Shown: positions 25,469 to 34,620 of the stretch, in pieces
Layout of the letters: every line of letters begins with the position of its first letter
How positions within the stretch are numbered: position 1 is the first letter of the stretch
NCBI GenBank assembly: GCA_032260385.1
Contig: JAVVEL010000026.1
Coordinates: forward strand, 1 to 35,901
DNA from: UBA9300 sp032260385
GTDB lineage: Bacteria; Bacteroidota; Bacteroidia; Bacteroidales; VadinHA17
DNA length: 35,901 nucleotides
Direction: 5' to 3'
The notes under the pieces: model-generated
What the model saw: only the letters and a program-made list of their open reading frames with translations
What the model was told of the DNA's origin: nothing
Databases searched by the model: none
Position numbers and translations under genes: made by a program

Positions 25469-26662
25469 CTAATTCTGAGGAATAATTAAGCCCGGGAAAT
25501 GATCATAGAGGTCCGACAGAAGTATATAATATTCCCTTTCAAGATCAATTATCCTGTCTTCAATGCTGTAGAAGGCTGCTAATTCGGTGAAGTATTCAAT
25601 CACTGAAATTCCACCTTCCTCAAGTGATTTGTTGAGCAGGGCTTTTGAAGCTGATTGATCGTAGGCATTCCGCAATTCGCGGAGGCCGTTTTTTACTGAT
25701 AAATACCTGGCATACTGTGTTCTGAATTCATTTTCGTAGACAAGCATTATATTGTGGTATTCAGCCTCATGATGACTTATTTTGGCTTTCTCCGCCGCAA
25801 TCCTGCCCTTATTTTCCCACAGGGGGATGCTAATCCCCAGGGTTGGACCGGTGAATTCGGATGCGGCCACTATTTCCGAAGCAAAACCAAGTTGAAACCC
25901 GGGCATGCTCTTTGTTTTCACCACATCCAGCCTGCTGGCCGCAATCTCAATTTCTTTACCCGGTATTTTGAATGCGGGATGCATGGCTCTTTTTTCTTCA
26001 AGCAGCCTGTCGGCCTCCGGCTCTTCAAACAGGGGCCAGCCTGAACGGTCGAGCAGGGAAGCATTATTTCCGCTTACCATGTCAAGAAAGGCTAGCATTG
26101 CATCCTCCCTGTTCCTGTATCCGAGGAGTGTGTTTTTCATCCCTGCACCCGTCAGCATTATCTTATTAAAATCAATAATCGTTACTTCTCCTTCATCAAG
26201 CATCTTCTTATAGGCATCTTCCATTTGTCTTATATGTTCAAGCCTTTCTTCGCTTACTTCTATCTGTTTCCGGAGAGCTACCAGTTCAATAGTCCTGCTG
26301 CGTATATCCGACAGGTATGCCAGTACCTTATTATGATATTCTAATAGTGACTGCTCATAATTGTTCCTCCCGAGGGTTTTCAATCTCCTGTACCGGGCCG
26401 GGAGGTCGAGCGACTGTGAAACTGACCAGGTAATTTTTTCCCCTATCTCACGTGGTAAGCCCGGGAAGTATCCCATGCTTATATTCGGGTTTGGCGGTGT
26501 ATATCCCGCTTGTGATTCGGCTTCGCGGGAAAGGAGCAGTTCTTTTTCTGCCAATATCCCGGGGTGCTTTTCCAGCACTTTTTGGATAAAGGTATCCGGG
26601 CCCTGGGGCATGACCTCTGATGAGAAAGTAAGCAGGACCAGTAGCATCATAATTTTATTCAT
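25469..26662 (-). CDS. TolC-family outer-membrane efflux protein
   Basis: 397 residues. Signal peptide MNKIMMLLVLLTFSSEVMPQ. Two long coiled-coil helical halves typical of outer-membrane efflux proteins are seen (ESQAGYTPPNPNISMGYFPG; the internal homologous GFQLGFASEIVAASEFTGPTLGISIPLWENKGR). It is the outer-membrane channel of the tripartite metal pump encoded upstream. It is a little short for the family, as is common for Bacteroidota CusC-like members, and has no lipobox. Its start overlaps the pump gene's end by 8 nt. Confidence 0.88.
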   Translation of the reverse strand: MNKIMMLLVLLTFSSEVMPQGPDTFIQKVLEKHPGILAEKELLLSREAESQAGYTPPNPNISMGYFPGLPREIGEKITWSVSQSLDLPARYRRLKTLGRNNYEQSLLEYHNKVLAYLSDIRSRTIELVALRKQIEVSEERLEHIRQMEDAYKKMLDEGEVTIIDFNKIMLTGAGMKNTLLGYRNREDAMLAFLDMVSGNNASLLDRSGWPLFEEPEADRLLEEKRAMHPAFKIPGKEIEIAASRLDVVKTKSMPGFQLGFASEIVAASEFTGPTLGISIPLWENKGRIAAEKAKISHHEAEYHNIMLVYENEFRTQYARYLSVKNGLRELRNAYDQSASKALLNKSLEEGGISVIEYFTELAAFYSIEDRIIDLEREYYILLSDLYDHFPGLIIPQN

Positions 26663-29600
26663 CCGTATTTTTTTTTGAATGCATTAGAAAATATACTGAA
26701 GGGATTACGTAAATATTAAGCAGGGTGGATGACAGCAAACCTCCCAGTATTACTATTGCCATGGGGCTCTGTATTTCATTACCCGGTTTATCACCTCCTG
26801 TTGCCAGAGGTATGAGTGCCAGCGCTGCTGTCAGGGCAGTCATCAGTATGGGATTCAACCTGTCGGCCGAGCCGCTCATGATCCTGTCCTTCAGTTTCAT
26901 ACTGTCTGTTTTAAGTGCCTCATATCTTGATATCAGCAGCAGACCGTTCCTGGTAGCAATGCCAAAGAGGGTTATAAAGCCTATGATGGTAGGTATGCTG
27001 ATTACCGGGGATGACAGTCTAATTGCAAACACTCCTCCTATCAGTGCCAGGGGCAGGTTTAGCAGAACGATGGCTGCCAGTTTACCATTCCTGAACTCCT
27101 GGTAGAGCACCATGAAGGCGGCCAGCAATGCTAGTATGGATGTAAGCAGGAGTCTGCGCGTTGCTCTTTCGGCACTCTCGAACTGTCCCCCGTACTCAAG
27201 CCTGTAATTATCCGGGAGCGTAATCCTGTCGTTAACGGTTGATTTGATATCCCTGACCACGCTGCCCACATCCCTGTCTGCAACGTTAACGGAGATAACA
27301 ATCTTCCTCTGCACATTCTCCCTGCTGATGGCATTCGGCCCTGATGACGGTTCGATATCAGCCACGAAGGAGAGAGGCACTTTTTCCCCGCTGTGGGTAT
27401 CGATCATTGCATTACGTATGGCTTCTATATTAGACCTTGATTCCTCGTTATACCTGAGCACCAGGGGAAAACGTTTCTCTCCCTCGAATACGTCGGATAC
27501 ATTCAGCCCTCCCAGAGCCGTATTGATGAATCCCGTAAAATTATTCACCGGGATGCCGTATCTCGCCAGCATATCCCTTTTTGCACTTATACGTATCTGC
27601 GGGGCTTCGACCTGCTGTTCCACATTGATATCCCCTATACCTTCGGTATTGCTTATCTCGTCTTTTATATCATTTGCCACCCGGTAGAGCTGGTTCAGAT
27701 CGCTCCCGAAAATTTTGATTGCGATGTTAGCCCTTGTCCCCGAAAGCATCTGATCCATCCTGTGTGTTATCGGCTGTCCGACCTCCACACTTACACCCGG
27801 CAGACTGATAAGCTCGTTTCTGAGAGCGGCAAAAAACTCATCCCTCGATCGTTCCTCCAGGGTGAAGGGTACATCCAGCTCAGATATATTTTCCGCAAAT
27901 GAGTGCTCTGCCATCTCGGCCCTTCCTGTTTTCCTGGAGAGGGATTTTATTTCGGGCATGTCTAAAAGTATTTGCTCGGCTTCACGTGCTATTTTTGATG
28001 ATTCTTCAAGTGATATCCCGGGTTTCGCCGTAAGGTTGACCGATAGGCCACCCTCATTGAAGGGGGGAAGGAAGGTACTTCCAAAATTAAAAGTCATAAT
28101 AATGGCTGTAATTAAGAGGGCCCCTGCAAAAATTAACACTGTTCTGTTCCTGCCAAGGCTCAGTGCCAGGCTTTTCCTGTAAACGGCCACAAGCTTCCTT
28201 TCAACCCATGATCCTTTTGCTTTCCTGACAAGCCTTTTCTCATTGGTAAGCAGGTAGCTGCACATTACGGGGGTTATGGTGATGGCTACCAGCAATGAGG
28301 CCAGCAGGGCAACGATAAAGGAAATGCCAAGGGGCTTAAGCATTCTTCCTTCCATACCCTCAAGGAAGAAAAGGGGGATAAAGGTGATAATAATTATTAT
28401 GGTAGCATTGAAGATTGAAGGTCGTATCTCTGTTGAAGCATTGTATATTATTGTCAGAAAGGGTTCTTTCTCGGAAGCTTTCCGGACGGCATTCCTTCGA
28501 AGGTGCTTATAAACGTTTTCCACATCTATTATGGCATCATCAACCAGGGAACCAATGGCAATGGCCATGCCGCCCAGGCTCATTGTGTTGATAGTATAGC
28601 CCATCAACCTGAGGGTAAGTATTGACACCAGGAGTGAAAGAGGGATTGCCAGCAGTGAAATCGCCGTGGTCCGGACGTTGAGCAGGAAGACAAAGAGTAT
28701 GATAATTACAAACAGCCCTCCTTCAATAAGTGCACGTAAAACATTCCTAACCGAGGTATTTATGAAGTCGGCCTGGTTATAGATATCGCTGTGTATCCTT
28801 ATATCACGTGTGGTATTTGCCTCTATTTCACTTATGGTACTTCGTATTTGTTCGGTAAGCCTGACCGTATTGATGCCCGGTTGTTTCACTATATTTACCA
28901 GGACGGCATCGCTGGCCTTATATGAGCCGCTACCTATTGCAGGTGCAGGCCCGGTATTTACCTCCGCCACATCTTTTATCCTGACGGGCAGGCCTTCAAA
29001 TAACTTTACCACGGTATTACCCATTTCCTCAATGCTGGCAGTCCTGGCAATACCCCTGACATGGTATACATTTCCATACTGGTTGATGAATCCACCCGTT
29101 GAGTTACTATTCATGTTACGGCATGTTGTTTCAAGCTCATTCATGCCGACGTCATAGAATTTCATTTTATAAGGATCAGCCAGCACCTGGTATTCCCGGT
29201 AGTCGCCTCCTATTATTGTTACCTGGGCCACACCCGGTACTGACAGCAGTCTCGGTCGAAGGGTCCATTCGGCGAAGGTACGCAGGTCCATACCGCTTAC
29301 AGTATCCGATTCTATCGCCAGTATCATCATTTCGCCAAGGAGTGATGACTGTGGTGCAAGCAGGGGCTTGTGCACTCCTGCAGGTAATTCTTCGCCCACC
29401 TGTATTATCCTTTCCGTGACAGTCTGCCGGGCGTGGTATATATCCGTTTTCCAATTGAATTCAACCCAGACTATTGAAAAGCCCATAGCTGAGCTTGATC
29501 TCACCCTCCTGATACCCGTCGATCCGTTTACCGCAGTTTCAATGGGAAAAGTAACCAGTCGCTCCACCTCCTGGGGCGCCATGCCCGGTGCCTCCGTCAT

Positions 29601-29753
29601 AATAACCACGGTGGGTGCGGTAAGTTCCGGGAATACATCGATATCCATATTGCTTGCCACATACATTCCCGAGATAAACAGGAGGACTGTTCCTATCACT
29701 ATTGTAAGCCTGTTTCTCAGAGAGAAATCTATTATCCTGTTAAGCATGTTCAA
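26655..29753 (-). CDS. Heavy-metal RND efflux pump (CzcA/CusA family)
   Basis: 1032 residues, full length for HME-RND transporters. It begins MNMLNRIIDFSLRNRLTIVI and has the N-terminal signature DIDVFPELTAPTVVI. The fourth-helix acidic cluster reads SLVDDAIIDVEN, giving the two Asp and one Glu used for proton transport in CzcA-type pumps; CusA itself has fewer acids there. Two periplasmic loops and twelve helices are evident. The periplasmic region has THRMDQMLSG, where CusA has DMLSTG, but a full CusA methionine triad is not apparent, so the metal (Zn/Co/Cd or Cu/Ag) cannot be told. It lies between adaptor (4-nt spacing) and TolC (8-nt overlap). Confidence 0.93.
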   Translation of the reverse strand: MNMLNRIIDFSLRNRLTIVIGTVLLFISGMYVASNMDIDVFPELTAPTVVIMTEAPGMAPQEVERLVTFPIETAVNGSTGIRRVRSSSAMGFSIVWVEFNWKTDIYHARQTVTERIIQVGEELPAGVHKPLLAPQSSLLGEMMILAIESDTVSGMDLRTFAEWTLRPRLLSVPGVAQVTIIGGDYREYQVLADPYKMKFYDVGMNELETTCRNMNSNSTGGFINQYGNVYHVRGIARTASIEEMGNTVVKLFEGLPVRIKDVAEVNTGPAPAIGSGSYKASDAVLVNIVKQPGINTVRLTEQIRSTISEIEANTTRDIRIHSDIYNQADFINTSVRNVLRALIEGGLFVIIILFVFLLNVRTTAISLLAIPLSLLVSILTLRLMGYTINTMSLGGMAIAIGSLVDDAIIDVENVYKHLRRNAVRKASEKEPFLTIIYNASTEIRPSIFNATIIIIITFIPLFFLEGMEGRMLKPLGISFIVALLASLLVAITITPVMCSYLLTNEKRLVRKAKGSWVERKLVAVYRKSLALSLGRNRTVLIFAGALLITAIIMTFNFGSTFLPPFNEGGLSVNLTAKPGISLEESSKIAREAEQILLDMPEIKSLSRKTGRAEMAEHSFAENISELDVPFTLEERSRDEFFAALRNELISLPGVSVEVGQPITHRMDQMLSGTRANIAIKIFGSDLNQLYRVANDIKDEISNTEGIGDINVEQQVEAPQIRISAKRDMLARYGIPVNNFTGFINTALGGLNVSDVFEGEKRFPLVLRYNEESRSNIEAIRNAMIDTHSGEKVPLSFVADIEPSSGPNAISRENVQRKIVISVNVADRDVGSVVRDIKSTVNDRITLPDNYRLEYGGQFESAERATRRLLLTSILALLAAFMVLYQEFRNGKLAAIVLLNLPLALIGGVFAIRLSSPVISIPTIIGFITLFGIATRNGLLLISRYEALKTDSMKLKDRIMSGSADRLNPILMTALTAALALIPLATGGDKPGNEIQSPMAIVILGGLLSSTLLNIYVIPSVYFLMHSKKNTDE

Positions 29754-29757
29754 GTTT

Positions 29758-30993
29758 TTAATGGTTATGACCGCTGTTTGAAGGCAAGGCAGTTTCCTGC
29801 AGTGAGAGTTTCATCCGGTAGGCATTTTCCGTAACTATCCTGTCGCCTTCCTTCAGCCCCTTAATCACCTGTGTAACTTCTCCGTCTGATTGTCCTGCAG
29901 TGACATATGTTTTCTCAAACTCACCGCTTTCCATCTCGCGGAAAACGTAGATTTTACCGCCTTCCTCCATCAGGGCTGTATTCGGGACAATAATTACATC
30001 CTGCATTTCTTCACCGATAAGCCATACGTCGGCAAAGGTCCCGGGTATAAGTTCATCGTCCCAGTCAATCCTGAAATAAACAGGAACATAATAGGAATTC
30101 TTCCCGGTACTCCGGCCGTAAGATATAATTGCACCATTCATCTCATCTGTTGAGAATATACGTGGACTGTATCCTGTTGAAAAATTGGCTTTCCTTACCT
30201 TTGCCAGGACCTCCAGGTCGGCAGGAGGGATATCCGCTTTCAGCACCAGCTTATTTTCGATAATGACCGATGCAATCCTGTCGCCTGTACGAACCATCTG
30301 ACCCTCTGTTATATACAGATCATTTATATAGCCGCCGGCGGGTGATGTGATAATATTCCCTTTATCCGTAATGGTGTTTCGCACATTATTATAAGATGCC
30401 CTGGCTTTTTCCCAGGCCAGTTTGGTTTCAAGGTAGTGCTCACCTGTGATAAGTCTGTCAGGCATAAGTTTTTCGGCTCTTTCAAAGTTTTCCTTTGCAG
30501 CCAGGTATTCAGCTTCAATTTCTGAGTAAGCCAGCTCCGGATTAAACTCTGTAATATTATTGCCGCTAACCGAGAACAATTGCTGGCCTTTTGTAACTTT
30601 AGTGCCAGGGTAGAGCAAATGACCCGTGAAACTTATGATGCCGGGAGCAGGTGTTGTTATCAGTATTTCATCCTTCCTGTCAGGCAGCACCTGTCCGCTG
30701 GTTCTGTATACGAAACTGAACACGGATGCTTTGAGGGTGCTTATTTTATAGATTTCTTTTTCATGATCCTGTTCTGCCTCCTGATCATGTGCTTTAACCT
30801 CTTCGGGCGATTGCTCCGCCTCATGATCATGGTCTGCCACCGCTGCATTTGTAAGCTCCGCCTCATGATCATGTTCTGAAGCCGCTTCGGGCGATTGCTC
30901 CGCCTCATGATCATACCTGCCTGTTTCATTGTTATTGCATGAAGCAAAAAGGACAAGGCAGCTTATATAAAATACTACCGGAATAAATCTCAT
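29758..30993 (-). CDS. RND efflux periplasmic adaptor lipoprotein with metal-binding repeats
   Basis: 411 residues. Signal MRFIPVVFYISCLVLF with lipobox FASC (Cys19). Residues 28-83 are four 14-residue repeats of the type DHEAEQSPEAASEH, very rich in His, Asp and Glu. Then comes a CusB/CzcB-type adaptor: barrel-sandwich halves (ITTPAPGIISFTG... and NIITSPAGGYINDLYITEG) around a helical hairpin, a beta-barrel and a membrane-proximal domain, ending SGHNH. It connects pump and channel; the acidic His repeats probably capture periplasmic metal ions before hand-over. CzcB proteins also carry His-rich tails, but this repeated form is unusual. First structural gene of the pump, after the small His/Cys protein. 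Confidence 0.9.
   Translation of the reverse strand: MRFIPVVFYISCLVLFASCNNNETGRYDHEAEQSPEAASEHDHEAELTNAAVADHDHEAEQSPEEVKAHDQEAEQDHEKEIYKISTLKASVFSFVYRTSGQVLPDRKDEILITTPAPGIISFTGHLLYPGTKVTKGQQLFSVSGNNITEFNPELAYSEIEAEYLAAKENFERAEKLMPDRLITGEHYLETKLAWEKARASYNNVRNTITDKGNIITSPAGGYINDLYITEGQMVRTGDRIASVIIENKLVLKADIPPADLEVLAKVRKANFSTGYSPRIFSTDEMNGAIISYGRSTGKNSYYVPVYFRIDWDDELIPGTFADVWLIGEEMQDVIIVPNTALMEEGGKIYVFREMESGEFEKTYVTAGQSDGEVTQVIKGLKEGDRIVTENAYRMKLSLQETALPSNSGHNH
30745..30912. repeat. 42-bp (14-aa) tandem repeats in the adaptor gene
   Basis: Four in-frame units encode DHEAEQSPEAASEH, DHEAELTNAAVADH, DHEAEQSPEEVKAH and DQEAEQDHEKE. At DNA level 30801-30830 and 30885-30914 are identical over 30 nt (offset 84), and an 18-nt core recurs at 30855-30872, exactly 42 nt from each. 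Confidence 0.9.
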
Positions 30994-31024
30994 GTTTGTA
31001 ATTTTGAAATTAGTAATTGGATAC

Positions 31025-31043
31025 CTGCCATGTAATATGGCAG
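31025..31043. promoter_or_regulatory. Perfect hairpin between small His/Cys gene and adaptor
   Basis: CTGCCAT and ATGGCAG flank GTAAT: a 7-bp perfect stem with a 5-nt loop, in the 86-bp spacer. It has no T-run. It may stabilise or process the operon transcript, or be an operator. Confidence 0.4.
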
Positions 31044-31079
31044 CCAGTAAAATTTACGATGATGTTTCTTTATTAGGAT

Positions 31080-31484
31080 TTATGCCATCGGTGGCGCTCT
31101 CAGGGGCATGAGTGAGTATGCCGCTTTGATGATACTTCCGGGAGAAGTTCTGATTATGCATTGCTTGCCTGTTAAGACCGGAGTCAGCTTAAAATTTCCG
31201 GTTTCGTTGATAAAAACCTTGTCGATATCGTTCTGGTGGATCAGTTCAGACGCAAAATGACATATCATTTCATTTTGCTCATTGTCATAAACAATATTTC
31301 TCAGCAGGAGATTAGACTGAATGGCTATTTCAGAATCATCTTTCTCCTGTGTGCCCTGATGACAGATATGACTGCAGCCGGCATCTCTTTGCTCAAGGTG
31401 GTTATGGGGTATTATCCCGTGCAGGAAGATAACCGACCATGCCAGCAACATCAGCGATGTCTTGATTTTTATTGCTTTCCTCAA
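31080..31484 (-). CDS. Small secreted or anchored His/Cys protein of metal efflux locus
   Basis: 134 residues from a TTG at 31484 (RKAIKIK basic n-region); an inner ATG at 31451 would lose the basic residues. A hydrophobic segment (LMLLAWSVIFLHG) is followed by IIPHNH and then CSHICH (Cys37 to His42), offering several metal ligands. Such small proteins with a PHxH motif after one hydrophobic segment, and a C-terminus of the type LRAPP, recur ahead of Cus/Czc-type pumps in Bacteroidota. It probably helps sense or bind the exported metal. It lies 86 bp upstream of the adaptor gene on the same strand. No enzymatic motif is seen. Confidence 0.65.
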   Translation of the reverse strand: MRKAIKIKTSLMLLAWSVIFLHGIIPHNHLEQRDAGCSHICHQGTQEKDDSEIAIQSNLLLRNIVYDNEQNEMICHFASELIHQNDIDKVFINETGNFKLTPVLTGKQCIIRTSPGSIIKAAYSLMPLRAPPMA

Positions 31485-31503
31485 GGCTTTAATTTGAATT
31501 GTG

Positions 31504-31511
31504 CAAACTTA
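31504..31511 (-). promoter_or_regulatory. Candidate -7 box (TAAGTTTG) of the metal efflux operon
   Basis: On the minus strand TAAGTTTG matches TAnnTTTG and lies about 20 nt before the TTG at 31484. The -33 element is not recognisable, which could mean that activation is needed. Confidence 0.4.
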
Positions 31512-31636
31512 CAAAAAAATAACTTACTGTGGCGATGGACATGCTAATCATCTGTTTAATAGTATCGAAAAATAAACTGTTGATTATTTCTTGATTAATT
31601 TCCTTTATAAAATAGGTTTATGCATCCGGTGTTTTT

Positions 31637-31644
31637 TACATTTG
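31637..31644 (+). promoter_or_regulatory. Candidate -7 box (TACATTTG) for transketolase
   Basis: Exact match to TAnnTTTG, 32 nt upstream of ATG 31676. Because it sits just upstream of an in-frame ATG at 31646, it supports the inner start. Confidence 0.45.
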
Positions 31645-31675
31645 TTTGATAATCACTTACCCTAATTATTATCTT

Positions 31676-33712
31676 ATGGCAACAGACATTCATTTAAAGG
31701 CAGCTGACAATATCAGGCTTCTCTCCATGGCTATGGTGGAAAATGCTAAATCGGGACATCCCGGGGGAGCAATGGGAGGGGCAGATTACATCCACATTCT
31801 TTTTTCAGAATATATGAGGTTTGATCCCGGTAATCCTGCCTGGATACATCGCGACAGGTTTTTTCTTGACCCCGGCCATATGTCACCCATGTTATATTCT
31901 GTGCTGGCCTTATACGGAATCATCTCAACAGAGGACCTTAAGAATTTCAGGCAATGGGGAAGTCCCACGCCGGGCCACCCGGAGGTTGACATCAGCAGGG
32001 GTATAGAAAACACTTCAGGCCCCCTGGGGCAGGGGCATACCAATGCCGTGGGAGCTGCCATCGCCGCAAAATTCCTTGAGCGGCGTTTCGGTGAATGGAT
32101 GGCTCACAACATTTTCACTTATATATCTGACGGGGGCATACAGGAGGAAATATCTCAGGGAGCCGGAAGGATAGCCGGCCACCTGGGGCTGGGCAACCTG
32201 GTCATGTTCTACGACAGCAATGATATACAGCTGTCAACAGAGACCGATATTGTGACTTCAGAAGATACTGCCGCCAAATACAGGGCCTGGGGCTGGCATG
32301 TGGTGACGATAGACGGGCATAATCATTCAGAGATACGAGGGGCCCTTGATCAGTCTTTGGATGAAAAAGACAGGCCAAGCATTATTATAGGAAAGACGGT
32401 AATGGGCAAGGGACTAATTGATGATGAGGGGAAGTCTTTTGAGGGGAAGACATCAACACACGGGCAGCCGGTGAGTAAGGCGGGTGCTTCTTTTGAAAAG
32501 TCGATGAAGAACCTCGGGGGTGATCCGGAAGATCCTTTTAAGGTTTTTGATGACGTTAAAGATTTGTATAATGATTTAATTAAAGTTAAGAAAGAGCAGC
32601 TTAACCTTTTCAGGAGAGAAGAGAAAGCATGGTCTGAAGCCAATCCGGCTCTTGCTGAAAAGCTGGACTTTTTCTTTTCCGGGGCTGTTCCTGAGATTGA
32701 TCACTCGGCTATAGAACAAAAAGAAGGAATAGCTACCAGGGCGGCATCAGCAACTGTGTTGTCAGTATATGCCGAAAGGATTGAAAACATGATAGTGTCA
32801 TCTGCCGACCTGTCCAATTCAGACAAGACAGATGGTTTTCTTAAGAAGACAACAGAGATGAAACGGAGCGATTTCTCTGGTCAGTTTTTCCAGGCTGGTG
32901 TATCGGAGCTTACACTGGCGGCAATAATGAACGGGATGGCCCTGCATGGAGGAGTGATCCCCGTTTGCGGGACTTTCTTTGTATTCTCTGATTTTATGAA
33001 GCCTGCAGTGAGGCTGGCTGCACTGATGAAACTGCCCGTGAAGTATGTCTGGTCGCACGATGCTTTCAGGGTGGGGGAGGATGGACCAACCCACCAGCCT
33101 GTTGAGCAGGAAGCCCAGATCAGGCTGCTGGAACAGCTCAAAAACCATTCGGGCAAAAGCAGCATGCTGGTGCTCAGGCCTGCTGATGCCGCTGAAACAA
33201 CAGTATGCTGGCAGATGGCACTCGAAAATACGGATACACCAACGGCTCTTATTCTTTCAAGGCAGAATATCAAAGACCTTCCATCAGGGGGAAACAGGTA
33301 TGAAGATGCCATGGGGGTAAGAAAAGGAGCCTATATTATATCAGACACTAAGGAAAAAGCTGATGTTGTACTGCTGGCCAGCGGCTCCGAGGTGAGCACT
33401 CTCGTGGAGGGCGCAGCATTGTTGCTGGAGAGGAAGAAGATAAATATAAGGATAGTATCTGTAGCATCCGAAGGACTGTTCAGGCAACAGGAGCAGGAGT
33501 ACCAGGATTCGGTGCTGCCCCCCGGTATACCACGTTTTGGCCTGACGGCAGGATTACCCGTAACCCTGGCCGGACTGGTAGGTGAAAATGGAAGGATATG
33601 GGGCCTGGAACACTTTGGTTATTCGGCACCCTATAAGGTGCTTGATGAGAAATTCGGCTTTACAGCCGAAAATGTGTATAAGCAGGTGATTATGATGTTG
33701 GAAAGTTTATAA
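31676..33712 (+). CDS. tkt: Transketolase
   Basis: 678 residues from ATG 31676 (MATDIHLKAADNIRLL); an ATG 10 codons upstream encodes a poorly fitting extension. Motifs: SGHPGGAMGGAD near the N-terminus, the thiamine diphosphate site DGGIQEEISQGAGRIAG to YDSND, HGQPVSKAG, the catalytic-glutamate region GVSELTLAAIMNGMALHGG and the transketolase signature GEDGPTHQPVEQ. It transfers C2 units in the non-oxidative pentose phosphate pathway. It is a single gene, divergent from the efflux operon. The stop codon is embedded in a 9-bp repeat array. Confidence 0.94.
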   Translation: MATDIHLKAADNIRLLSMAMVENAKSGHPGGAMGGADYIHILFSEYMRFDPGNPAWIHRDRFFLDPGHMSPMLYSVLALYGIISTEDLKNFRQWGSPTPGHPEVDISRGIENTSGPLGQGHTNAVGAAIAAKFLERRFGEWMAHNIFTYISDGGIQEEISQGAGRIAGHLGLGNLVMFYDSNDIQLSTETDIVTSEDTAAKYRAWGWHVVTIDGHNHSEIRGALDQSLDEKDRPSIIIGKTVMGKGLIDDEGKSFEGKTSTHGQPVSKAGASFEKSMKNLGGDPEDPFKVFDDVKDLYNDLIKVKKEQLNLFRREEKAWSEANPALAEKLDFFFSGAVPEIDHSAIEQKEGIATRAASATVLSVYAERIENMIVSSADLSNSDKTDGFLKKTTEMKRSDFSGQFFQAGVSELTLAAIMNGMALHGGVIPVCGTFFVFSDFMKPAVRLAALMKLPVKYVWSHDAFRVGEDGPTHQPVEQEAQIRLLEQLKNHSGKSSMLVLRPADAAETTVCWQMALENTDTPTALILSRQNIKDLPSGGNRYEDAMGVRKGAYIISDTKEKADVVLLASGSEVSTLVEGAALLLERKKINIRIVSVASEGLFRQQEQEYQDSVLPPGIPRFGLTAGLPVTLAGLVGENGRIWGLEHFGYSAPYKVLDEKFGFTAENVYKQVIMMLESL

Positions 33713-33749
33713 GGCTTTTAGAGTTTATAAGGTTTATAAGGTTTATAAG
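33705..33749. repeat. 9-bp tandem repeat overlapping the transketolase stop
   Basis: Five 9-bp units: GTTTATAAG at 33705, 33723, 33732 and 33741, with a degenerate unit at 33714. The first contains the stop TAA of transketolase. Each unit again has a TAA. Confidence 0.85.
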
Positions 33750-33806
33750 GTATGGTGGGTGGGGGCTTATTTTCAGGTTAATGTTATGAGGAGGAAAATC
33801 CGTGGA

Positions 33807-34586
33807 TCATAATTCTTTGTAGATTCTACTGAAAATTTCTTCAGTTTCTGGTGATTGTGGCAGGACTGCCCTGATTTTATCGAGGTAGTTGCGTTCCTTA
33901 ATTATATCGCGGGTGGGTTTAAAATTAATATCAAAGATCCATGCCATCTGGAGGAGCTTGAAATCATTCAGGTTCCGTATATTCTTCATATTTACAGCTC
34001 GTCCGTTTCTGATGTCGTCGAGCACTTCGGCCGAAACACCGGCTGTGTCAGGCAGCTCTAGTTCCAGACCGTGATTTCTTTTACCGTCTTTCCTGTGGTA
34101 GTAATCTGTCACCACTTTCCATATATCAAGCTTATCTGCATCGCGGAGAAGCATGGAATAAAAGAGGCATGTTTCTGTTTCATCATCCGGCAGCGATACC
34201 CGGTTATGATAAGCGATAGCTTTTATCACCAGGTCCCGGATTGAAATGTCAAGGGTATCAAGGACACCATTTCTTAATATTATTTCAATGCCAAGACCGG
34301 CATGATTCACTGATTTACCGTCGTTGAAAGTCCCGTAACCTGCATACTGTTCAAATCGCCCGACATCATGCAACAGAGCTATTATCTCAGCCAGGCGAAG
34401 CTCGTCATCACTTAAGTCAAGTTTTATTCCTATGGTGAGGATTTCCTTACAAACCCTGTAAGTATGATCTTCTTTAAGTTCTATGTTTTCCTGTATTTCC
34501 GGCTCCCCTTTCTTAAAGGAAGTTACATAGTCTGCAAACCACCTTTTTATGTCTTCCAGGCTGCTTTCATCAATATTTATTCTCAT
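33807..34586 (-). CDS. HD-domain phosphohydrolase
   Basis: 259 residues. The HD metal-site pattern is complete: His41 (DHTYRV), His73-Asp74 (LLHDVGRFEQ), His127 (AYHNR) and Asp149 (LLRDADKLD). No accessory sensor or GGDEF domain is present. Stand-alone HD proteins hydrolyse nucleotides or phosphoesters; the substrate is unknown. It begins 34 nt after the dipeptide epimerase stop on the same strand, so the two probably form one transcript. Cytoplasmic. Confidence 0.8.
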   Translation of the reverse strand: MRINIDESSLEDIKRWFADYVTSFKKGEPEIQENIELKEDHTYRVCKEILTIGIKLDLSDDELRLAEIIALLHDVGRFEQYAGYGTFNDGKSVNHAGLGIEIILRNGVLDTLDISIRDLVIKAIAYHNRVSLPDDETETCLFYSMLLRDADKLDIWKVVTDYYHRKDGKRNHGLELELPDTAGVSAEVLDDIRNGRAVNMKNIRNLNDFKLLQMAWIFDINFKPTRDIIKERNYLDKIRAVLPQSPETEEIFSRIYKEL

Positions 34587-34620
34587 CAGCTATCTGTCTT
34601 TCTTCCTTAAGATTAGTGTT

